Origin: Pedobacter zeae
GTDB lineage: Bacteria; Bacteroidota; Bacteroidia; Sphingobacteriales; Sphingobacteriaceae
NCBI RefSeq assembly: GCF_014196715.1
Contig: NZ_JACIEF010000002.1
Location: forward strand, 372,001 to 436,000
Direction of reading: 5' to 3'
Length of the DNA stretch: 64,000 nucleotides
Shown: positions 58,816 through 64,000 of the stretch, piece by piece
How positions within the stretch are numbered: position 1 is the first letter of the stretch
Layout: every line of letters begins with the position of its first letter
The notes under the pieces: model-generated
Seen by the model: only the letters and a program-made list of their open reading frames with translations
What the model was told of the DNA's origin: nothing
Database searches by the model: none
Translations under genes and position numbers: made by a program

Positions 58816-59166
58816 ATGGAAAAATTACAACAACTATTACTGGGAACTGTTGATGTGCCTACGTATTGCGCAGCATTTGTATTTGCGCTAATTGGGGCCT
58901 TAATAAGCTTAAGGCTTAAGGCGACTAACAGAGATAAGCTAAGCGATTCTACTCCTTATGCTTTCTCGTGGAAGTTTTTAATACAAGATAACTTCCTGCA
59001 ATTAATTACCGGTATCTGCCTCACTTTTCTGGCATTCAGGTTTTGCAACGAGCTGTTAGGTAAGGAGCTCACTATGTGGCTTGCAGTACTAATCGGGGCA
59101 CTAAACAATGAGGTGGCGGGATTATTTGAGAAAATACAAAACAAAGCACGGGAAACATTTAAATAA
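58816..59166 (+). CDS. Holin candidate
   Basis: 116 residues, three hydrophobic segments (AAFVFALIGALISLRL, FLQLITGICLTFLAFRF, TMWLAVLIGALNNEVAGLF). It follows the endolysin by 1 bp. Topology and place fit a holin; no family motif seen. Confidence 0.65.
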   Translation: MEKLQQLLLGTVDVPTYCAAFVFALIGALISLRLKATNRDKLSDSTPYAFSWKFLIQDNFLQLITGICLTFLAFRFCNELLGKELTMWLAVLIGALNNEVAGLFEKIQNKARETFK

Positions 59167-59173
59167 ATTCAAT

Positions 59174-59602
59174 ATGTCAACAGAAAAGAAAACTTGGCTG
59201 GGTAGGGTGTTTGCCAGCATTGCAGCATTATTCATGAACAATTATGAATCCTGGCTTAAAAAGCTTTGGAAAAACATTGCAGAAGAATTAAAACCTGACT
59301 TGATTAATATCGTTCAGATTATAGAGCGCGTAAAATCTTTTGTGGATGGTCCCGGTATTGATTTAATTACGGCCGCTATACCTGGTGAGGTAGATGATAA
59401 GGCCGTGGCTTGGTTAAGATCAATATTGCACAATTTACTTGCTGAATTGGATCTTACTGATAAACCAACATCCGAACTCACCAAAGTAGATAAGCAGTCT
59501 TTGGCCACCAGGTTTACAGAGGAAGTTACGGGATTGCCATTTGATCAGGCATCAACAACTATCAAAACTGCATACTGGAATGTGGTAAAATTAGTAAATT
59601 AG
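59174..59602 (+). CDS. Phage protein after holin
   Basis: 142 residues from the ATG at 59174; upstream in-frame ATG rejected because it is inside the holin gene. Amphipathic helical (KLWKNIAEELKPDLINIVQI, AAIPGEVDDKAVAWLRSILH). Ends the late operon; a strong terminator follows. Might be a lysis accessory or phage-head protein. Confidence 0.55.
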   Translation: MSTEKKTWLGRVFASIAALFMNNYESWLKKLWKNIAEELKPDLINIVQIIERVKSFVDGPGIDLITAAIPGEVDDKAVAWLRSILHNLLAELDLTDKPTSELTKVDKQSLATRFTEEVTGLPFDQASTTIKTAYWNVVKLVN

Positions 59603-59628
59603 CCTACCGCAAAATGCCAACACAATAG

Positions 59629-59659
59629 AGCCTTTCAGAAATGAGAGGCTTTTTCTTTT
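59629..59659 (+). terminator. Late operon terminator
   Basis: AGCCTTTCA / TGAGAGGCT (one T-G pair), tetraloop GAAA, then TTTTTCTTTT. A textbook strong terminator. Confidence 0.92.
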
Positions 59660-59686
59660 ACGACAGGTTGTGAAGATTATTTGCGA

Positions 59687-59705
59687 TTACTAAAAATATT
59701 AGTAA
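59687..59705 (+). promoter_or_regulatory. Palindrome in promoter of the 59716 gene
   Basis: TTACTAA-AAATA-TTAGTAA, 10 bp before the start of the 59716 gene and overlapping a -7-like stretch (AAACTTTG, one base longer than TAnnTTTG). It has the look of a dimeric repressor site. Confidence 0.5.
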
Positions 59706-59715
59706 ACTTTGCATT

Positions 59716-60087
59716 ATGAATGGTGGTTATGAGTTTCGTGTACCTAAGCCAAGGTTTTCAAGCATCGGGCATGTTATTTCCGAAGCCAGGGAAAACTATT
59801 GCTGGATCTTTAATAAAGAATCCTTGCGGTGGTGGACACCAGATGAGTTTTATGATGAATTTCACGAAAAAGATCAAAACAGCGTTAAGATGCTCAATTT
59901 TTTAACTCAAATATCTATTCGTGATCCCAGAAATGGCATAACTGCAGCTTTCAAACAACTTTCTGATATGGAAATTAAACACAGCGAAGAAAAGAAAGTG
60001 TTAATCAATAAAATAGAGGATTTCAATAAAAAAGTAATTACCTATTACCAGGAAATGGCTAAACCAAAACTTAGAAAGCAAAACTAA
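59716..60087 (+). CDS. Unknown gene near integrase
   Basis: 123 residues; EFRVPKPRFSSIGHVISEAR, WWTPDEFYDEFHEKDQNSVK, then a coiled coil with EIKHSEEKKVLINKIEDFNK. No family recognised. Starts just after the palindrome at 59687, so it may be controlled separately from late genes, as a lysogen-expressed gene. Confidence 0.6.
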   Translation: MNGGYEFRVPKPRFSSIGHVISEARENYCWIFNKESLRWWTPDEFYDEFHEKDQNSVKMLNFLTQISIRDPRNGITAAFKQLSDMEIKHSEEKKVLINKIEDFNKKVITYYQEMAKPKLRKQN

Positions 60088-60111
60088 TCTTAACATTTTT
60101 GTGTTAAATTT

Positions 60112-60573
60112 ATGCTAAACACCCAAATTATGCACACCAGAACTTTTACATACATACCAACAAAGGTTGGGTCGCCTATGCTGGTTACCATTGACCAGGA
60201 TGATGAGGTTTTAAATGTTACAATCGGCGACACTTACCTGGGAAGCATGGTAGAAAACGAACAATCTCCATACGGATGGGAAACCACCGACCCACTACTT
60301 TTAGAAGAATTACCTGATTTATCCATGGCCTTAAAAGAAGAAAAAGCCATGGAGAATTTACCGTATGCGTTAAAAGATTTGTTCGGTGAAAGCATAGCAT
60401 ATTGGGAATGGGAAGATGATCAGAATTTAAGGGTAATCGCTCATCCGGATCTCGATTTGTCTGAATTCGCAAATGCGATTCGGGACCAGATTAATGAAAT
60501 CGTGCTTTTCGATAAAACTATGGTAATCAATTTATCTCAGAACGATAAAACAGAAGAAATTTACATAAACTAA
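60112..60573 (+). CDS. Unknown acidic gene near integrase
   Basis: 153 residues if started at 60112; a start at 60130 (MHTRTF) is equally possible. Acidic with ETTDPLLLEELPDLSMALKE and YWEWEDDQNLRVIAHPDLD. An inverted repeat TTAACA / TGTTAA lies upstream near 60091-60106. Family unknown. Five bp before the next gene. Confidence 0.6.
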   Translation: MLNTQIMHTRTFTYIPTKVGSPMLVTIDQDDEVLNVTIGDTYLGSMVENEQSPYGWETTDPLLLEELPDLSMALKEEKAMENLPYALKDLFGESIAYWEWEDDQNLRVIAHPDLDLSEFANAIRDQINEIVLFDKTMVINLSQNDKTEEIYIN

Positions 60574-60577
60574 AATC

Positions 60578-60850
60578 ATGGAAAATTTAACCTTGCAAGA
60601 CGCTGAAGAGCTGATGGCTTATTACAGAGATTACGAGATTAGCTCAGAGTTCAGCGAAGACAAACAAACCTTAAACATCAAAGTCAAAAACGACGTAGAT
60701 ATTGAAAAGGCGGCAAAAGGCGCTGAAGTATCTTGGTACGATCAAGGCGAATATCCGATGAGCTTTACAGGTGTCCTTAAAACCGAAGACGGAAGCAAAA
60801 CAGCTACTTTTGAATATGAAGCTTCAGGTGATTACATTTTTGGTGATTAA
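60578..60850 (+). CDS. Small acidic protein
   Basis: 90 residues, acidic, beta-rich C-terminus (MSFTGVLKTEDGSKTATFEY). Co-linear with the gene before it (5 bp gap) and close to the SRAP gene (16 bp gap). No family recognised. Confidence 0.55.
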   Translation: MENLTLQDAEELMAYYRDYEISSEFSEDKQTLNIKVKNDVDIEKAAKGAEVSWYDQGEYPMSFTGVLKTEDGSKTATFEYEASGDYIFGD

Positions 60851-60866
60851 TCGCTAACTTAGTGTT

Positions 60867-61583
60867 ATGTGTTACCGAGCAACCCAAACTAACAAACCTT
60901 ATGAATACGCAGAGTATTATTCTGCACAACTCATCAATGAAGCTGATTTAAACGATAAAATATATTATCATGCAAATGGATTTGACCATCCTCAATTGAT
61001 TACAGTCACCGCTAATGAAGGAATGAGAGTAGTTGAAAGAATGCAGTGGGGATTAATGGCTAATTGGGGTTATTCAATGGATGAAATGCTTAAAAGGGCA
61101 AAGAAAACATTAAATGCCAGGTCAGAAACAATATTTGAATTATCCTCGTTTAAGAACTCTATTATGGCCAAAAGGTGCATAATGCCAGTAAATGGTTTCT
61201 TCGAATATAAAAAGGTAGGTAATGATAAGTTACCTTATTATATTCATCCGAAGGACCACCGATTTTTCAATTTTGCCTGTATCTATGCCGTTTATAAAGA
61301 CCCTGCTACAAACAAATGGCATAAATCATATTCCATAGTAACGGGGCCTGCAAATGAATTGATGGCCAGCATTCACAACACTGAAAAGCGGCAACCGATA
61401 ATTATTTCGAATGATCAAATAAATGCCTGGTTAGATCCATCAACCAGTAAGGAAGAAATTATTCATCTAATGGAGCCGTGCGATGATACCAATATGGCAG
61501 CCTACAGGGTTGACCGGGATTTGATTAAAATTGGCAATAACCCTGAGGCCTTAAAAGAGGTGCCAGAAACAACTTTGTTATAG
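60867..61583 (+). CDS. SRAP-domain protein (YedK/HMCES type)
   Basis: 238 residues. Catalytic Cys 2 (MCYRA), Asn/Arg motif NARSE (83-87), Glu in GFFEY (Glu 113), His in MASIHNTEKRQP (His 170). Members form a covalent DNA-protein crosslink with abasic sites in single-stranded DNA and protect them during replication. A phage copy next to integrase may protect the phage genome in the DNA-damaged host. Confidence 0.92.
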   Translation: MCYRATQTNKPYEYAEYYSAQLINEADLNDKIYYHANGFDHPQLITVTANEGMRVVERMQWGLMANWGYSMDEMLKRAKKTLNARSETIFELSSFKNSIMAKRCIMPVNGFFEYKKVGNDKLPYYIHPKDHRFFNFACIYAVYKDPATNKWHKSYSIVTGPANELMASIHNTEKRQPIIISNDQINAWLDPSTSKEEIIHLMEPCDDTNMAAYRVDRDLIKIGNNPEALKEVPETTLL

Positions 61584-61587
61584 GCTA

Positions 61588-62793
61588 CTACCAACCGATA
61601 GTTTTACCGCGCAATCTGGTTTTAATATGATTAACCAGGTCTCTTTTATATTTATCGTAGCTGCTTGTGTCAGTGTGACCGGTTAGATTCATAATTTCGG
61701 CATCAGAATAGCCGGCATTCAATAAATCAACAACCCTGGTATGTTTCCATCCGTAAAGTGTAAAGTCTTTTGATAAGCCTAATTTTTCCTTAATATCTTC
61801 TCTGAAAGGCCTAGAAAAATAATTTTCACTATGCATTGCGGAATCAACTCCACCCGATTTACCGATTACGTAGTAGTTAGCCGGGTATTTTTCTAAATTT
61901 AATGACTCCAACATATCAGAAAGTTCATCGCAAATGGGCACGGTACGGCTTTTGGTCTTTCCAACAATCTTCATGTACCGGCCGTTCAAATCTACATTTT
62001 CAATCTTAAGATTACGGATCTCATCCGGGCGCATGCAGCTGAAGTAAATAAATTTAGAATAAAATTCCATTTTAGGGAACTTCTTAAATTCTTCTTTAAC
62101 TGCATTGCCAACAGTTTCACCGAAGTATTGGTGTTTCATTGGACGGGCAACTTTCTGCTCAAGCTCACTATCAGCACCGATATGGAAATCATCGCGGCGA
62201 ATCCACTTACGGGGTGCTTTTGCAAACCAGTTGAGTAGGGTTACCCAAAACCTTAAATGATTGTTATATGTGGTTTCATTCCAGTTGTGATGACCTTTCA
62301 TCCAGCTTAGCATATCCGAAATAAACTTGGTATCAATAGAATTTAGCCTTACATCGGCAAGTCTATTTTCAAAAAGGTAATTTTCAAACTTTGCTATGTA
62401 GCTGTTGTACGAAGTCATGGAATCTTTAGCCAGGTTCTTTTCTTCTTTTTTATTGATGAAAATCTTAAAGGCATCAAGTAATGTCGGCGACTTTTGATTT
62501 TCCTGCAGTATAGCTTCTGCCTTTAAATCATGTATGATTTCATTTGTTTTTTGTTCGGCCATAAATGGATCATAGCCGGCAATAAGTCTGGCATTAATTT
62601 CATTCGCAAGTTCATTCGCAAAAGCTTCTTTTTCCTGAAGGTCATCAATATAATTGATTCCTTCATAAGCCCTGAAGCGATCAAACTTAGCGGTGAATGG
62701 ATTTAAAAAGGAATAGGAGACATACCACTTTTCTTTTGGATCTCCTGTTTTTCCTCTGTAGATCTTAGCTTTTTTATATTTCTTAATCGCCAT
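61588..62793 (-). CDS. Tyrosine integrase
   Basis: 401 residues from the ATG at 62793; the longer frame runs into the tRNA and is rejected. N-terminal arm-binding and SAM-like core-binding parts (about 1-210), then a catalytic domain with FSCMRPDEIRNL (Arg), YGWKHTRVVDLL (His 351, Arg 353), GHTDTSSYDKYKR (His 373, Tyr 382). It sits next to the attachment core and the candidate arm sites at 62811-62832, and inserts the phage into tRNA-Ser. Confidence 0.93.
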   Translation of the reverse strand: MAIKKYKKAKIYRGKTGDPKEKWYVSYSFLNPFTAKFDRFRAYEGINYIDDLQEKEAFANELANEINARLIAGYDPFMAEQKTNEIIHDLKAEAILQENQKSPTLLDAFKIFINKKEEKNLAKDSMTSYNSYIAKFENYLFENRLADVRLNSIDTKFISDMLSWMKGHHNWNETTYNNHLRFWVTLLNWFAKAPRKWIRRDDFHIGADSELEQKVARPMKHQYFGETVGNAVKEEFKKFPKMEFYSKFIYFSCMRPDEIRNLKIENVDLNGRYMKIVGKTKSRTVPICDELSDMLESLNLEKYPANYYVIGKSGGVDSAMHSENYFSRPFREDIKEKLGLSKDFTLYGWKHTRVVDLLNAGYSDAEIMNLTGHTDTSSYDKYKRDLVNHIKTRLRGKTIGW

Positions 62794-62810
62794 AAACCTT
62801 ATTTTTTTCC

Positions 62811-62832
62811 GTGCCCCCGTTTTGCCCCCGAT
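62811..62832 (+). promoter_or_regulatory. Candidate integrase arm-type sites (right)
   Basis: Two tandem boxes GTGCCCCCGT and TTTTGCCCCCGAT. The second is identical to 15245-15257 at the left end. Between integrase gene and core; may also overlap the integrase promoter. Confidence 0.55.
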
Positions 62833-62880
62833 ATGTGTATAAACGGAAAAAGGAGCCCCTACGGACTCCTTTCGCTGTAA

Positions 62881-62896
62881 TGCGGAGAGCGAGGGA
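62881..62896 (+). other. Right attachment core (in tRNA-Ser 3' end)
   Basis: Same TGCGGAGAGCGAGGGA as at 15151-15166. It covers the tRNA acceptor 3' strand and part of the T arm, so the tRNA is intact after integration. Confidence 0.85.
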
Positions 62897-62967
62897 TTCG
62901 AACCCCCGGACCTGTTACAGTCAACAGTTTTCAAGACTGCCGCATTCGACCACTCTGCCAGCTCTCC
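62883..62967 (-). tRNA. tRNA-Ser (anticodon UGA)
   Basis: Cloverleaf with acceptor GGAGAGC / GCTCTCC, long variable arm (class II) and anticodon loop CTTGAAA with anticodon TGA. T arm GGGGG-TTCGAAT-CCCTC. CCA is not encoded. It is the prophage insertion site, with the phage joined to its 3' end. Confidence 0.95.
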
Positions 62968-62971
62968 GCTG

Positions 62972-63002
62972 CAAAAGTACGAACTTGGCGCCAATCTGCA
63001 AA
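62972..63002 (-). promoter_or_regulatory. tRNA-Ser promoter
   Basis: Read on the minus strand: TTTG (63002-62999), exactly 19 bp, TACTTTTG (62979-62972), five bases before the tRNA. A full match to the Bacteroidota -33/-7 consensus. Confidence 0.85.
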
Positions 63003-63039
63003 TGATTTCGATTCAAATATTTGCATAAATATTTTAAGT

Positions 63040-63063
63040 CTTGCTAATCATCTGGTTAGCAAG
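63040..63063. terminator. Hairpin between tRNA and DoxX gene
   Basis: Perfect CTTGCTAA / TTAGCAAG with 8-nt loop. It lies downstream of the DoxX-like gene on the minus strand, so it may be its terminator; no strong T tract. Confidence 0.45.
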
Positions 63064-63139
63064 TATAAAAATGTTAAAAAAGCAGTTAAAGCGTCAATAA
63101 AGGTTACTTTAACAAAGATTTTTGGGCTTTATATTTAAA

Positions 63140-63586
63140 TTAAAGCGCCTGCTTAGGGTAAATTTTTTCCCGGTCTACCGATAGAATACCATTGCCTTCA
63201 ATGGCAAAACAAACTAGTCCGATCAATACGGAAACCGAAAACCAAAATTCTGAATAGGGTTTAAAGATACCACCGGAAATATTGATAAAGAAAACTGCTC
63301 CAATCAATATCGGTAAATTAAGCAGGCAGAACAAGCGGGTATACGTACCCAGGGCAATGGCCATGCCCCCGATAATATGCATTAAAATGATCAGGTGGGC
63401 CAGTAAACTGATGCTGATGGCAGTACCTAAAAATGCACCCCGCATGAGGTGGTTAAACGCCTGCATGTTGATATAAAAATCGATGCCCTTCCAAATTAAA
63501 ATAAGACCTAATAAAATTCTGAAATAGTCTAACCATTTTGGGTGATGATGATCGCCCCAGTGCTGGATTTTTTTAAGCATGTTCAT
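63140..63586 (-). CDS. DoxX-like membrane protein
   Basis: 148 residues, four hydrophobic segments (YFRILLGLILIWKGIDFYI, LGTAISISLLAHLIILMHII, YTRLFCLLNLPILIGAVFFI, WFSVSVLIGLVCFAIEGN) and the DoxX-type motif GxAIALGTYTR. DoxX proteins take part in redox and sulfur chemistry in some bacteria; function here is not determined. A start two codons later is also possible. Confidence 0.78.
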   Translation of the reverse strand: MNMLKKIQHWGDHHHPKWLDYFRILLGLILIWKGIDFYINMQAFNHLMRGAFLGTAISISLLAHLIILMHIIGGMAIALGTYTRLFCLLNLPILIGAVFFINISGGIFKPYSEFWFSVSVLIGLVCFAIEGNGILSVDREKIYPKQAL

Positions 63587-63706
63587 AACTTCTATATTTT
63601 GGTTAGAACAATTTACGCATAATAAATTATAATAACAATGTGTAACTAATTGTTTGAAATTGAGTAGATTTTGGTTCTTTTCAGGATGTTAACTTAACAA
63701 GGTACT

Positions 63707-63787
63707 CGTCATCTCCAGAATGTAATGTAGCGGAGAGACCTATTTCGTTTAGATTTTCTCTGTTTCTCGTTGCTTCAGGAAATGACG
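63707..63787. repeat. REP-like imperfect palindrome
   Basis: Arms CGTCATCTC near 63707 and AAATGACG ending 63787 with inner GTAGCGGAGA / TCTCTG segments form a long imperfect inverted repeat. Such CGTCAT-GTAGCGGAGAAATCT elements are familiar as scattered intergenic repeats in Pedobacter-like genomes. The rest of 63587-64000 shows no convincing gene. Confidence 0.55.
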
Positions 63788-64000
63788 GATTGATCGCTGT
63801 CACAGAAAATAATGAGGTAAGACCGAGCGAAAGCATTAAGATTCACGCCCTGCGCGAGAATGACGACTATCGTATAAGAAACTATTCCTATACATTACGC
63901 TATCTGCACCTTACTACCGGCCTAGCAGATTTCCGCCGAAAAAAGCACGAAAATCTTTGCAATTCCCCTTAATGCCCCAGTGTCCAAGGCTGGATCAAGC

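Larger units (their letters stand above)
15151..62896. mobile_element. Siphovirus-type prophage in tRNA-Ser
   Basis: 47.7 kb bounded by an identical 16-bp core, with integrase (61588-62793) next to the tRNA, repressor at the other end, and a full set of recombination, replication, packaging, capsid, tail and lysis genes in canonical order. No frameshifts or insertions are seen in essential genes, so it may be inducible. A long tape measure gene (1099 codons), a frameshifting chaperone and the absence of sheath or contractile proteins favour a long non-contractile tail. Confidence 0.93.

Noticed and set aside
15151..62896. CRISPR array or diversity-generating retroelement
   Set aside because: No regularly spaced repeats with unique spacers, no Cas or reverse transcriptase genes, no TR/VR pair seen by eye.
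61588..62994. Longer integrase frame starting inside the tRNA
   Set aside because: The first 67 codons are tRNA and attachment-site sequence; the ATG at 62793 starts the recognisable protein.
63790..63972. 60-codon ORF at the right edge
   Set aside because: No promoter or start context, polar random-like sequence, in a region with REP-like repeat.

Overview
The window is from a Bacteroidota genome, most likely Sphingobacteriaceae (Pedobacter-like). The grounds are the -33/-7 promoters of the TTTG-N19-TAnnTTTG type (textbook example in front of the tRNA-Ser at 62883-62967), A-rich start contexts with few Shine-Dalgarno sites, SusD-era style lipoproteins, HxlR/Crp/DoxX families and a NarL-type TPR-histidine kinase. 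No database search was possible, so the genus is an inference.

Region 1 (1-15150) is host chromosome: a partial secreted protein, a lipoprotein and a small exported protein (minus strand), a two-component system with a TPR sensor kinase and a LuxR-type regulator (1914-4465), then a locus of three alpha/beta hydrolases around a Crp/Fnr regulator (5187-8708). The hydrolases share one promoter module (palindrome TTAACC-N2-GGTTAA, then a -7-like box, then CCTAA-N4-TTAGG) that is present three times; the third copy drives only a truncated hydrolase fragment that ends in a terminator. A two-DTG retropepsin-like protein, a DUF3095 protein with an HxlR regulator, and an exported S41 peptidase follow. 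Decayed C-terminal pieces of serine recombinases litter the region (4873-4992, 11811-11875, 12538-12615, 14275-15170).

Region 2 (15151-62896) is a complete-looking 47.7 kb siphovirus-type prophage in the 3' end of tRNA-Ser(UGA). A 16-bp core (15151-15166 = 62881-62896) and a shared 13-bp arm-type motif (15245-15257 = 62820-62832) mark both ends. Gene order: CI-like S24 repressor (minus) and divergent early operon; RecT, a coiled-coil protein and a PD-(D/E)XK exonuclease; small early genes; an odd tRNA-like gene; SNF2 helicase; adenine and cytosine DNA methyltransferases; replication (Lin1244/DUF4373-type protein, DnaC-like loader, endonuclease); small terminase; a variable block of small genes (30172-36005); large terminase; portal, scaffold-like and major capsid candidates; neck and tail genes with a -1 frameshifting chaperone (45886-46658); tape measure; tail tip; a tail fibre with a signal peptide and SGNH hydrolase domain; M15 endolysin and holin candidates; three unknown genes plus a SRAP/YedK-type protein; tyrosine integrase (minus).

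Region 3 (62897-64000) is host: tRNA-Ser, its promoter, a DoxX-like membrane protein, and a REP-like palindrome.

The most unusual signals are two families of short RNA hairpins that sit just upstream of phage start codons with conserved loops and changing stems: one (loop TAMGGGACT) in front of structural genes, the other (loop AATGRA) in front of small genes at 34.4-35.3 kb. Neither was recognised as a known element.
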